Source of the DNA: Zoroaster sp. YZ-2022
Lineage: Eukaryota; Echinodermata; Asteroidea; Forcipulatida; Zoroasteridae
Length of the DNA stretch: 64,000 nucleotides
Assembly (NCBI GenBank): GCA_029582265.1
Contig: CM055834.1
Coordinates: 4,154,001 to 4,218,000 of the forward strand
Direction of reading: 5' to 3'
The position numbers were made by a program, and so were the translations under genes. A model generated the notes under the pieces. The model was not told the origin of the DNA. It saw only the letters and a list, made by a program, of their open reading frames with translations, and did no database searches. Shown here piece by piece: positions 22,161 through 33,347 of this stretch; the first letter of the stretch is position 1, and the number at the start of each line of letters is the position of its first letter.

Positions 22161-22589
22161 TCTTTACTGCTATAAAATCCTTTCATCGTACTCTTCTTCC
22201 TCCATGCTAAATTTAGATTAAATATAGTTGTCAACAAGCTCAAATCACAATTTACTTGATTTTCATAATTGTGTCATCTAATAATATTTTGTTTTACTTG
22301 TGTGACCAGTGATATTTTGTAGTAAAAATGTGGCCCTCCTTTCCACCAACTATATGCCAATTCACCCCGTTTCACCCGTGGTTTCACACCACTATTGAAC
22401 AAGTAGCAATGTTAATTTGATAATAACTGTCATCTGCTCACATTACACTTAATTATCTTTTAAGACAAAGCAACATTATTACATAACGAGGGATAATAAT
22501 ATATACGCTTTCCATTTGAGTATTTTTTTTATTTAGGAAACATTTTAAAATAAATTATTTTCCTTCTAGATTTACTGTTGCAAATTTTA

Positions 22590-22690
22590 CACAAATCATG
22601 GAACATTAACAGTTACAAATCACACAGGTAGATTAACGAAATATTGAATTGTGACAACCATTTCAACAGATACTTTTCAGTATGAAAAGG
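22590..22690 (+). repeat. Direct repeat flanking an unknown ORF (left copy)
   Basis: ATCATGGAACATTAACAGTT through CAACCATTTCAACAGATACTT is repeated, same orientation, at 24450-24545. Inverted copies occur at 38665-38760 and, partly, at 52660-52740. The 1.8 kb between the two direct copies contains the unknown open frame on the minus strand, so these may be its terminal repeats. Confidence 0.6.
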
Positions 22691-23833
22691 TTGATGGTGC
22701 AATCCCATTTAGTGACACTTCACCTCTGTTGACTTGTTAAATCAGGTTGTATTTTTAGTACAAAATTATGTGTTGTCTGTTTCTGATTATTCCGGTAATA
22801 TTGTCTTGACAAAGATGAGTGTAGGAATAATTGACCTTAGTTTAAGGTACCCAAATTTGATCAATTTGTCAAATTGGTGGAGATGGTTAAGAGACAGGAC
22901 ATTTTCCAGATCCTTGGGTAGTAATAGCGTGCTTTCATGGCTCAAATGCGGGCAATCATCAGCTGCGATTAGGGTTCAGATGAATCGGGTCGTCTCCTGT
23001 CTTATCCTTGGATAAGACATGTTTTGGTTTACCAAACTGTTGATTTTGTTCGTTGGTTTGTTTGTTTGAGTGCGTTTGTCCATTTTGGCCAGTATTTGCT
23101 AACTGCTTGTTTCACATCTTTGTGATTATTGGAAGGCTTATCTGTATTATCCAGAAGATGAGTGCTGTTCCCGTTGTTAAGTTTGTCCGTTTGTGGTTTG
23201 TGAATCAGTCTGGCTCAGTATGGCTTGGTGACATTTAGCTGGTGGCATTGTTTATCTCATTGGTAGCATAGCCTTTGGCTATTGTTTCTTTGAATTGGGC
23301 TTCGGAAGTGATTGATTCATGTTGTTTATGAGATTTCTGAAATCCCAAAGTTCGTATTTAGCGGCTTCCACGTAGTGCTAGTTATCGAGCGTTGTACTCT
23401 GTGTTGTGTTTGGATGCCAAGTGATCAGTGGTTTGAACGGATGAGTTTTGGATGGTTTATTCTCAATTTCCTCTGAGAAATGTTGATGTCACTCAATAGA
23501 GTTGAACGGGTTGGTGTAGCAGGGAGCATTTATTTTCAGTTTGAGATAGTTTTGCTATGGATGGGTTTGTAATTTGAAGTTCAAAATGTTCTGCTAACGT
23601 TCATAATAAGAGCGTTCATGTGAAAACCGTTTTGTTTTCTGTTTTGATTATGCGTCTATTTGCTCTCTTCGTTAGTTTCCGTGTTGCCATTATCGATTAT
23701 TAATAGTGTTAAATAATATATACTTCTATTTGTATTATATTACTAGATAGGTAGTAAGTTTGACATTGGTATGTAATCGCTCCATTTTGAAGTTGTGGTG
23801 GTCCTGAAACGGACCGGTGGAATATGTTTGGGT

Positions 23834-24181
23834 TTATGCGAGTTTATTTCTCGTCTCTTTGCCGCTCGTGTCCCCGGTTCGGGGCGGGTGAAGAAGGTGT
23901 ACAAGTTTTCTAGCTATTCGCAGATCGTTTTTGTCTTGGAAATGTTCCGCTAGCTTGTCTTGTGCTGTTTTCTCCGTAGCTGTCAGTCGCTCTGTCACTT
24001 CTGGTTGCTGGTGTGTATACTCCTCCAATGTGAGTTTAGTGAATGCTAGTGCGGCCCTAGGGGGCTGATGAGCAGTATTTTTCAGGTATGGTGGAGGAGT
24101 ATCCCTTTGAATAGCCTTAGACAACGTTAATATCTGTCTTGCGGTTGTCAGGGTGCTGACTTTACCGGCCAATTCTTTCAC
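23834..24181 (-). CDS. Unknown repeat-borne ORF
   Basis: A 115-codon frame beginning MKELAGKVSTLTTARQIL and containing a proline-rich stretch (DTPPPYLKNTAHQPPR), then a charged helical region (LEEYTHQQPEVTERLTATEK). No family was recognised. An upstream minus-strand frame (24278-24460, KRRSSKPLDYL) may be its N-terminal part, separated by a stop. A downstream continuation matches the region whose inverted copy encodes 38020-38361. The arrangement suggests one protein of a mobile element flanked by ~100-bp direct repeats. It looks coding in composition but broken. Confidence 0.35.
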   Translation of the reverse strand: MKELAGKVSTLTTARQILTLSKAIQRDTPPPYLKNTAHQPPRAALAFTKLTLEEYTHQQPEVTERLTATEKTAQDKLAEHFQDKNDLRIARKLVHLLHPPRTGDTSGKETRNKLA

Positions 24182-24449
24182 AAATTTGAAATCAGCGCTG
24201 GATAGTCTAGGTTTTTCGGTGGGGGTTGAGGTGGATGTCTCTTCCAGGTCAAATGAAGTGATGAGAGTTTCTTCCAGTCAGTCTTTCAGGGGGCGTTGTC
24301 CGCAGGTTAGATAGTCCAAGGGCTTGCTGGAACGGCGTTTGTTGGATCTGCTAATTTGGTAGACATGTTGTCGGAATGGTTTGGTACAGTCTTCGTTGGC
24401 GTTTAAGCCGTAGGTGTGCGGTCGTGAGATAGGTGACGCAATCGAAATC

Positions 24450-24545
24450 TTACAAATCATGGAACATTAACAGTTACAAATCTCACAGGTAGATTAAAGA
24501 AATATTGAATTGTGACAACCATTTCAACAAATACTTTTCAACATA
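24450..24545 (+). repeat. Direct repeat flanking an unknown ORF (right copy)
   Basis: Second copy of the 22590-22690 repeat, at high identity, ending in ACAAATACTTTTCA. Beyond it the sequence no longer matches the other arm. Confidence 0.6.
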
Positions 24546-25117
24546 TAATTATGTATACAGATGATGCTTAAAACTGTAAATTGAATGTTATTTAAATGTT
24601 AAAAGAACTAATGTTTAATATGCAATCAGCATAATAAATTTTGTTTTATGAATATAAAATTGAAACCAAATTCAAGATGTTTCATTTGCTGTATTGTTTT
24701 CATGTCTGAGTTCCTTGTTTCCTGGGCTCAGTAGTAATGATAAATGCTTGAAATAATTTGTCAACTCTATCCATATTTTTCCATCAATCCATCAATCCTC
24801 CCAGACACAAATGTATTTAGGCCCGTTTGCTGGTTTGAAATGGCGAAGATGCCTTTTTATTTCAGTTGAATCAATCCTTAGGGGAACCATGGGGATAATT
24901 TAATATTGAGCTTTATTATACACAATATACACTGTCAATTCTTGAGTGCCAACATAGCTACAGGCGTAGAGCAGAGGCTAGACTTGTCCAGATTCCTCTT
25001 GGGTCAGGGGAGTGCTTTGATTTTTGTCAATGGGAGAAGGCACTTTGAAGGAACTAAAATATTAGCCTTTTTCTAATGAAATAAATACAAAATCAGTTGC
25101 GGGGCATACACTGGGTA
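24546..25117. other. Non-coding stretch
   Basis: No gene seen. About 24760-24840 resembles 11040-11135, the sequence straddling the left edge of the palindrome (shared GTATTTAGGCCCGT-like word and CTGGTTTG), so it is part of the same older repeat. Confidence 0.45.
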
Positions 25118-25305
25118 CGCGTTATGTCTGTGGTGATGTCTGTGGTGATGCTTTGTGAGCGAGTAGGTGATGTCTGTGGTGATGCTTGTGAGCGAGTAGG
25201 TGATGTATGTGGTGATGCTTGTGAGCGAGGAGGTGATGTCTGTGGTGATGATTGTGAGCGAGTAGGTGATGTCTGTGGAGATGCTTGTGAGCGAGTAGGT
25301 GCACA
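25118..25305 (+). repeat. 33-bp minisatellite, about 5.5 copies
   Basis: The unit GGTGATGTCTGTGGTGATGC plus TTGTGAGCGAGTA repeats with few changes. Because 33 is divisible by three, it opens long repetitive frames on both strands (TSPTRSQASPQ and similar), which are artefacts. Confidence 0.9.
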
Positions 25306-25524
25306 GTTGCATGACCCACCAGTCCACCACCCTGTAACTATGACACTTGTTACAGGGGAATAGTATCTTCTTGTGCATCCCATTTGTTAAGCACTTTCCA
25401 ATTACATATATTCTCCATGAGACTGGTAACATTCTTGAGACCCTGAACCAATTTAAATATTGCCAAAAATACAAGTAGAGGTGTGTATAAATGTGACTTT
25501 GGGTGTTTTTGTATTACTATTATT

Positions 25525-26175
25525 ATTAGGTGTTCGGCTATGTGCCTGAAACACCTATTGTTTTTGTTCGGTTTCTTAGGTGTTTGGGTCATGAGATATC
25601 GAATTACGATAAATCAAAGTTTAATATTTAAAAAAAATCATATCTCAACAACCACAAGAGGTAAATTCAAAATTTTTGCACCATTGTACAGATCGTTAAT
25701 TGTCAAAAAAAAATTACAAAAAGATGACCCCAATTTGACCTTACTTCCTGTCCAAACCGGAAGTCAAAGTTTAAAATTTAAAAAAATCATATCTCAACAA
25801 CCACAAGAGGTAATTTCACAATTTTTGCACCATTGTACAGATCGTTAACTGTCAAAAAATATTTACAAAAAGGTGACCCCAATTTGACTTTTACTTCCTG
25901 TCCAAACCGGAAGTCAAAGTTAAATTTGTATTTGTTATTTTTCATGATCATGGAGAAGTATTATTTATATGACTTTCAAATGACCTGATGTGACCTTTAC
26001 TTCTGGTCCAAACAAGAACTTCATTTTCAACACATTCTAACACAAAATGTATAGGTATTTTGAAGATGAAATTGATATTGTCATGATAAAAGACGTAAGA
26101 CATTTTCACAATTATAATTATGACGTCATCAAAATGCTAACTTGATTAAACCGAAAGTAAACTCGAGCACCTATT
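25525..26175. repeat. Hairpin-ended interspersed repeat, copy B
   Basis: Starts with AGGTGTTCGGC...CTGAAACACCT (terminal hairpin) followed by ATTGTTTTTGTTCGG. It contains two ~148-bp units in the opposite orientation to copy A, and ends near CGAGCACCT at about 26172. Non-coding. Confidence 0.6.
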
Positions 26176-26260
26176 TTTTTTTTATGACAAAAAAATTGAG
26201 TCTAGTTATTATTAGTTTACTACCATCTCCCGTGTGTTGTATAATGCACGTAAAGTGGAG

Positions 26261-26624
26261 TGTCGTGGCCGAGCGGTCTAGCGCACTGAACTCAAGTTCT
26301 GGTGTTGCCAGCAGCAGAGTGTGGGTTCGAGCCCCAGCCGTGACACCTGTGTCCTTGAGCAAGACACTTAACCATAATTGCTTCTCTCCACCCAGGGGTT
26401 AAATGGGTACCTGTGAAGGCAGAGATGGTTTGCTCTCTATGCGCTAGAAATGGCAGCAATTGAGCTGTATACTCCCCAGGGAGCTGAGATGGTTTCAGGA
26501 ATGATTTATGAGCCTTATGAGCCTTATGAGCAGGGATAATAATATAATGCGCCTTGAGCGCCACTTAGTTGGTGGATACGTGCGCTATATAAATCTATAC
26601 ATTATTATTATTATTATTATTATA
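26261..26624 (+). mobile_element. tRNA-derived SINE with (ATT)n tail, copy 1
   Basis: The 5' head looks like a leucine-type tRNA: TGGCCGAGCGGTCTA as A box and GGTTCGAGCCC as B box (26324-26334), with ACTCAAGTTCT in the anticodon-arm position. A central segment (TCCTTGAGCAAGACACTTAA to CTCCCCAGGGAGCTGAGATG) is shared with copy 2 at 62371. The 3' end reads GTGCGCTATATAAAT followed by ATT repeats, similar to the 3' end of the LINE at 30341. Pol III transcription and LINE-driven mobilisation are inferred. Confidence 0.85.
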
Positions 26625-26861
26625 TTGACATGACATGTCGTATACGTGCGCTATATAAGATTTATCAGTTTGTATTATTCGTTATTATTATTATAATTAT
26701 TATTACTAAAACAAATCATATTTAGTATTTAATTTGTTGAAGTATAAGAATAGTTACAAGGTCAGTTCGAACTCTTGTTCGATATGTTTTTAATGAAATC
26801 ATTTACGTTAGTGTGATTTTCTAGGTGGTAGTCCTAGCATAAAGTCTCAAACCAACGTACC

Positions 26862-26938
26862 CAGTGGCGTATCTACTTATGTACGTGTACAGTACCACCC
26901 TGGTGCACCCCGTCCCCACACCCGTATACGCCACTAGT
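26862..26938. mobile_element. Short MITE-like unit with CAGTGGCGTA ends
   Basis: CAGTGGCGTATCTA at the left and the complement of TAGTGGCGTATAC at the right bracket 77 bp. Ends of this form suggest hAT, but no 8-bp duplication could be confirmed. Confidence 0.45.
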
Positions 26939-26939
26939 A

Positions 26940-29684
26940 TTCTAATGTCGTTAGTTTTGTTTATCCTTAAATACAACCATACAAATTTCAAGGGGCTATT
27001 GTACGTTACTAGTCATGTAACGATAACCTAATTATAATGCTGTTGGTAAATAAAAAGCTGCACAAATCACTCGGAAACAACACTTGCTTTTGTCTCTATA
27101 TCAAAAATCTTGTGCGCTCTCATTTCTATGGGGAAATAAACTGCAAAGGATTTTTCAATTAATGCGGAGGTTAAAATTGTTATTTAAAAGATTTAATTGC
27201 ACACCGGAATGGTACCCATAACTATATCTCAACTACCGTACGGGATCTATAAATAAGGAATTCTATAAATGTCAACGATTTTCTCCAAAAGTACCAGTTT
27301 TTAAGGAAACGTTTGGAACAAATGCCAACGATAATCTCCATCTTTCGCTGAATTATTTATTTGTTATATATTTTTCATATTATAATTGAATTCCATTTTT
27401 GTAATTTACCCCTCTTTATAGAGTATCTGTTCGATAAGTATGCCTCTGTGTTGTTACTGCATGAATATTTCCCATGTGCGAAACTCTGTAATTTCGCATT
27501 AAACCCCATATAAACTGCTAAGGATATTCTGAAACTATTTGAGGGGTTACCAATTTATTTTGAAAACATGATATTTGAGTTCTACACCCGTAATGCTAAC
27601 CCATCTTTAACGAGTTTCTGTCACGTTTTTGTGCCGAGGCGTTACTACGACATGAACATTTCAAAATTGTTGGTTTGATTTACTCCATGAGCCAAGGACG
27701 GTACCATCTGAAGGGACTAAATCTATCATGTTTTCTACTTGCAAACAAACTATTAATTTCCACAATATGACAGTCCTTTAGTGTTTTTCAAACGATTATC
27801 GCTGCTTAATTTGAAAAAGAGTTTAACCTCGTTCAGTAAACCACTCCTACGACTGTCTAATGATATCTAACAGAAGTAGCCTAAAGTGTTTTTCAACACA
27901 GTAAACAAATTAAGCTGAAATGGCATATATACATAAGTACAAAAATTGATCAGAAAATAATCATTGTGCCCAAAGCAGTCTTTTACTTCGAGATATTCAT
28001 CTCGAAGTAAAAGACTTCGGTACAGACTTCAGTACAGTTTTTGTGTACCGTCTGCGCTGTTCTGGATCCGCCCCAGGACAAGAGATTAATATTTCCCTTT
28101 GTTTTTGATGAACATTAACATGTAAACATTTTGAACTGATCATTTATTATGTGTTTGGGATTAACCCGAACACCTCTTTGTAATTGTTCGAGTTTTTATT
28201 TATTATTTTTCCTTCTTACTCTTACTTTACGTTCTCACAAATTAATGTTTGTCCAACTTCCAAAGTTCAGAGAGATTTCATACTTGGCACATAACAGTTA
28301 AAGAATAAGACTTTTCTTGAAATACAAGAATATTGATGAAAATCAAGTGATATCTCTTGAATTACTTGAGACTAACTCAATGTTATTGGATCATCGTAAA
28401 CAGCTTGAAATACGTGACGTTTTTTACACAGATGTGTAACGGGTTTGACATTTACTTCCGGTCGAAACAGGGAGTTCAATATTCAAACAAAACACACTTT
28501 CCGCTCAACCCGCATTGAATCCGTTCATTGCACTCTTGAATCACTAACCAATTACGTGTGTTGCTCTCATGGGCGGTTTTTATGAATATATTGCATGTAA
28601 TCATAGAGGAAGGACAAGCGAATTCTTTCGAACAGAAACATTCTTCCAACGTTAACTTAATGGTGACATTTAAATGATATGAATGGGTTGCATGAAATCA
28701 TGGAGGAAGGGTTTAACACAGCCACTTAAGGGATTATTTCGAGAGACAAAATCTTGCACTGTCATCTTAATCGTGACATTTGAATATGTTTTATATTATT
28801 TTGGTGAAATGCTTGAATGCGTCACTTTGTTGCGCTGATCATGTGTATTTATAACGCGTTTAGAGAGTAGCACTTTAAAAGTTATGAAAACTCCACTTTT
28901 CTACTGAATCAAAGTTTTCCCAACAACATCGGAGTTATCTGCAGACACCTTCTGCTTCTTACTATAAAGGTGAGGGACAGCTGTAAATTTCTTTTAAAAA
29001 ACTGGTTAAAGATGGTCGGATTTTTGTAAACATGACTAACTTGTTGAACTCTTTAAATTCATGTACATATACATGTACGTGTGAAGGTACATGTAGTTCC
29101 GATAACACACACAATCACCAATTGGTCCCGAATTAAATATGTACCGGTTTGCATGGCAAGACGACATATAAGACACAATTAATGACATCACCGTGAGTTA
29201 GGGATAAACTTATATCTCATGTTACATGAATAAACACTTAAATTAATTTAATTTATTTATTTATAGTTTCGGTTTTAGTGTCGGTTTTGGTTTTGGGTTC
29301 AACAGAGGACATTTGGTTGGACTTTATAAATAGTACTGATGTAAATGGACATATCATGGATGTAGTGGTCGATATCCATGTACATTAGGCCGGGTCAGGT
29401 TTCACTTTGTTTCACTTTTTGTACACTACTGCTTGGTTTCCCATGGTTTTGAATGTGAGAACTTCAAAAATCATATCCGTTTGGGTCTCAGACAATAAGC
29501 CTTTATGAAGTATGGCTGATATAGATATTGTCAACAGAGGGCGCCATTAGGTTTGGGTAAAGTAAATCCATCATGGCTACCAAGTCATGAAAGTGTGCAC
29601 TGTGCAGTGCCAGTGACAGTGTTAATCAGGATATGAAGTTAGCCTTCAATCAATAGGTATGTTTCCTAATAAATAATAAAATGT
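26940..29684. other. 2.7 kb without recognisable gene
   Basis: AT-rich, no protein similarity found on either strand. A perfect hairpin lies at 27978-28015: GTCTTTTACTTCGAGAT, a 4-nt loop, then the exact complement. At about 28150-28172 GTGTTTGGG with CCCGAACACCTC marks the end of a third member (copy C) of the hairpin-ended repeat family. The rest is unassigned. Confidence 0.45.
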
Positions 29685-29756
29685 GTATTCTACGGAAGCC
29701 GGATAGTGCCAAGGAAAATATTTTTCATGAGTGCGTGAATATATTTTTTTGTACCA

Positions 29757-30080
29757 TTTATCTGGCGGCCGCCACTTAATTATCTGGCGGCCGCCGCCTT
29801 ATCATCTGGCGGCCGCCACTTCATTATCTGGCGGCCGCCGCCGGTCTCTGGCGGCCACAATTATCTGGCGGCCGCCGCCATTATCTGGCGGCCGCCACTT
29901 GGTATCTGGCGGCCGCCACTTATTATCTGGCGGCCGCCACTATTATCTGGCAGCCGCCACTTGATATCTGGCGGCCGCCGCGCTTATCTGGCGGCCGCCA
30001 CTTATTATCTGGCGGCCGCCGCTTGTATCTGGCGGCCGCCAGATATCTGGCGGCGCCGCCAGATAATAATATCTGGCCGC
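29757..30080 (+). repeat. GGCGGCCGCC array, left arm, about 16 units
   Basis: TATCTGGCGGCCGCC followed by 3-8 variable bases (often ACTT) repeats about 16 times. Every intact unit includes the 10-bp perfect palindrome GGCGGCCGCC with a NotI site. Reading through gives an alanine/tryptophan/proline-rich pseudo-protein that should be ignored. Confidence 0.95.
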
Positions 30081-30766
30081 CACATAATTATCTGTACTAC
30101 ACGTTCTTTATTTATTTCGCGCGGGTTTAGAGTGCGCGCGCGCGTGGGGTTTCTTGTCGATTGATGGCCTCCGTGCACTTTCAGCTTATATTCAGAATGA
30201 CGACACAGCCTCTTTAAGTAACATTCCAGAAAAAGTACCAGAAAAAGTTTGAGTTATGATACTTAACACTTGAGATAATGCTGTAAAGGTTACAATAGAA
30301 ACAATAATAAATATGTATACACATGTGTATAAAGGCGTAGTTAGTAATAATAATAATAGCATTTATATATAGCGCTCTTACACGACTGAAAGGTATCACA
30401 GCGCTTTACAAAATGGATCAACTTAATAATTTCTTAAATTAACAGTGAATAAAATGAGATGTAATTCTTAAATTAACTGTGAATAAAATGAGATGTACAA
30501 CAAAAGCTAAAATAAAATGAGTCTTAAGTTTACTTTTAAACATCTGAAGTTCACTTAGTATGACGAATATCTGATGGGAGATTGTTCCACAGATTTGGCG
30601 CAGAAGCAAAGAAACCCTTATTTGCAGAACAAAGATGAGTGCGGGGTTTAGAGAGCATCTTTTGGTCAGAACTAGAGCGAAGTCCACTACAGTTGAGTTG
30701 AGTATAGCGAGATAAGCTCGCATAGATAAGATGGTGCATTATTAGAAAGGCAATTAAAAGTAATAG

Positions 30767-32120
30767 TCATAATTTTAAAATCGATACGTTTTTGTACAGG
30801 TAGCCAATGAAGCTGTTGGAGGAGCGGAGATACATGGTCAGACTTTTTGTCTTGAATATGAGTTTAGCAGCCCTATTTTGAAGTCGCTGAAGTCTTTTAA
30901 TTTCTTTGGCTGATGAACCTATGAGAAGTGAGTTAGCGTAGTCAAGTCGAGCAGTTACTAAAGCACGGACTGCATGGTGGCATGTGGTATCATCAATGAA
31001 CATTCTGATACGTGATAAATTACGAAGATGAAAATTAACAGACTTACAAATTGATGATACATGATGGGACATGTTCATTGCACTATCAAATTCTACTCCA
31101 AGATTCCTTATAGTTTTGGATGGTTTGATAATAGTTTTACCTATGGTAAAAGAGATATCTGAAAACTTATGCAAAATGTTGGGATTGGCAGCTATAAAAA
31201 TTCGGTTTTGTCATCATTATGAGTAAGCATATTTTAGACATCCATGATTTGATTTCCGAAATGCATTTAGATAAAGTGGAAATTGCGCGATCTGATTCAC
31301 CAGGTATTCGGGGATCAACTGAGTGTCATCTGCATAAAATGGGCTTTGATACCAGGGTAGCGTGTGATGATATCATACATAGGTTGAGTATAAAGAAGGA
31401 ACATCTGAGGTCCGACACATGAGCCTTGGGGCAAACCGTGAAGAAGAACCTTAGGATCAGAATATTCATTGGCGATCCTAACTCTACATGTTCGATTATT
31501 AAGGTAGGATTTGAACCAGGCAATAACGTTATTCTTGAAACCAAATACATGTGATAATCTATGTAACAAAACATCATAATCAATTGTGTCAAAAGCAGCA
31601 GACAGATCCAACAACACCACGAAAACAGCCTGCCGATTGTCAAAAGCTTGGATGATGTCACTTGACTTTCAACAGGGCTGTCTCCGTGCTGTGATTGGGT
31701 CTGTAAAGCAGATTGGACCTTACAATACAAGTCATTACTACTGATATAATCTGATATTTGCAACAAAGCAGCTTTTCTCAATAAATTTAGAAAGAAAAGC
31801 AGTATTGGAAACGGGCCTGTAATTCTTTAAGGTATCCTTATCCAGGGTGGGCTTCTTCAACAATGGGGTTACCACCGCATCCTTGAGTAGGCCTACTGTG
31901 GGGAAGGTCCCTGTGGACAATGACATGTTAGCTATAGAAGTAAATAATGGGCAGGAGTGTGGTCAAGTTGTGTTTAACGAGCCAAGTTGGGAGAGGATCC
32001 AACGTGCAGGATTTATTAGGAGATTTCTTAATTATTTTCGAAATTCCAGCTTCGTTAATTGTTCTAAATTCACATATTTCAGGAGCAATTTCATTATGGG
32101 GAGGTGGGGTATAATCTGTC
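30767..32120 (-). pseudogene. LINE reverse transcriptase and C-terminal region
   Basis: RT motifs are present but spread over frames: VVTPLLKKPTLD and NYRPVSNTAFLSK (31.9-31.7 kb), LLDLSAAFDTIDYDVLL (31.6 kb), and GLPQGSCVGPQMFLLY (about 31.4 kb). The catalytic FYADDTQLIP is readable at about 31340 only in a frame shifted from the preceding ORF. The segment IRNLGVEFDSAMNM to ALVTARLDYANSLL (31174-30767) is the usual post-RT domain. A further piece (APNLWNNLPSDIR, about 30600-30560) is near the C-terminus. At least three frameshifts make it inactive. Confidence 0.8.
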
Positions 32121-32267
32121 TGGGATGAGTTAATTGTGTTCCGGATTTTGACAATTTTGTCTTCAAAGTAATTACTAAACTTTTCGCAAAGATTTTTGAA
32201 TGAAATGGTACATGGAAGTGGTGAAACCTTTTGGTTGAGCAGAGTATTTAAAGTTTTGAAAACAATT

Positions 32268-33347
32268 TTAGTATTGGCAGTATAGCTGCTCAGTGTAATA
32301 CTTAGATTTAACTGAATGTACAAGTTTCGAAAATCGGTGAACTTCATCCAGATAAAGATTATGATCATGTGGGTTATTACTTTTCTTCCATTTTCTTTCA
32401 AGTTTGCGTCGATTGCGCCTAGCAAGATGTATATCAATAGTATACCAAACGGGTTGAGGTTTAAACTTATGTTTACGTTGCGTAAGTGGACAGTGATTGT
32501 TCAATACATAAATTACATTAGAATGATAAAATTTTACTTGGACATCAAGAGAGGCATCATAGGGAAAACAATTGAAAGAAAGTTTGAGGTCTCTAGCAAA
32601 AGCTTGATGATCAATGTTACGATAATCCCGGCTGGAGTTTGAAGTGATCAACGCGGTGTTGACTGGTTTAGAAAACCTAATGGTACAGTTTACTACGAAA
32701 TGATCTGAGTTCAAAATGTTCAAAACTTCACTGTCGAGAACAAGTGAGTCATCCGGGTTTGAGATGAGAAGATCGAGTGTATGGCCGTGTTTTTGTGTAG
32801 GTTCAGTTATATGTTGGTGTAGACCAGCATCATTGAGAGATGTCAGGAAATGCGATGTGTCTGATTTCAACGGCGTATCAACGTGAATGTTAAAATCGCC
32901 GAGAAGTAACAGCTTACTGGGTAGGGGTGACACTACATCTAGGGAGATCGTCAAATTCGTTTAGGAAATCTGAAGTTTTCAGATGGTTCTTGGGTGAGGG
33001 AGGCGGGCGGTACACGACGACAGAAGAAAACACGTTTAAAAGGGTCGGTTATGCATGCATATTCAAAGGTGGTAGGCGAAATGCTGATTTTGGCGAGTGA
33101 GAGATTTAGAGCTGTTCTGAAAATTACTGCAACACCACCATGCCATGGCAATCTCCGTTACGGGAACATTAACAAACGTAAATCCAGGAGGTGTACATTC
33201 AGATATAATGACGGGATCATTGCTAGACAGCCATGTCTCCACAATGAACATAACATCAATATTCTTATCCATAATGTGTTCACATAAGATAACCGATTTG
33301 TTACTTAGAGAGTGTGCATTCCAGGAGCTGACGTTAAGTTTATCCAA
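32268..33347 (-). pseudogene. LINE endonuclease domain
   Basis: The apurinic/apyrimidinic-type endonuclease is split over at least two frames. Residues MDKLNVSSWNAHSLSNKS and VETWLSSNDPVI lie at 33347-33063. LLLGDFNIHVD, the ITEPT/HTLDLLIS segment and the catalytic-histidine region NSDHFVVNC lie in the 228-codon frame ending at 32268. This enzyme nicks target DNA to prime reverse transcription. A short stretch between (about 32955-33062) is shifted. The order and spacing of the motifs are normal for the family. Confidence 0.8.

Larger units (their letters stand above)
16549..23740 (+). repeat. Left arm of a long inverted repeat with DIRS-like content
   Basis: In blocks, this region is the reverse complement of 37640-45780. 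Examples are 16600-17500 with 44870-45740, 18790-18930 with 42303-42456, 19130-19475 with 42110-42290, and 22270-23700 with 37660-39060. Divergence and indels are much greater than in the palindrome at 11-16 kb, so these look like independent copies of the same nested repeat consortium. The arms face each other across a 13.9-kb spacer holding the foldback element. Confidence 0.75.

Noticed and set aside
25073..25474. Repetitive proteins over the 33-bp minisatellite
   Set aside because: A period divisible by three opens all frames; there is no start context or homology.
26261..26345. Leucine tRNA gene
   Set aside because: The body and (ATT)n tail following the tRNA-like head, plus a second copy at 62371, show a SINE.
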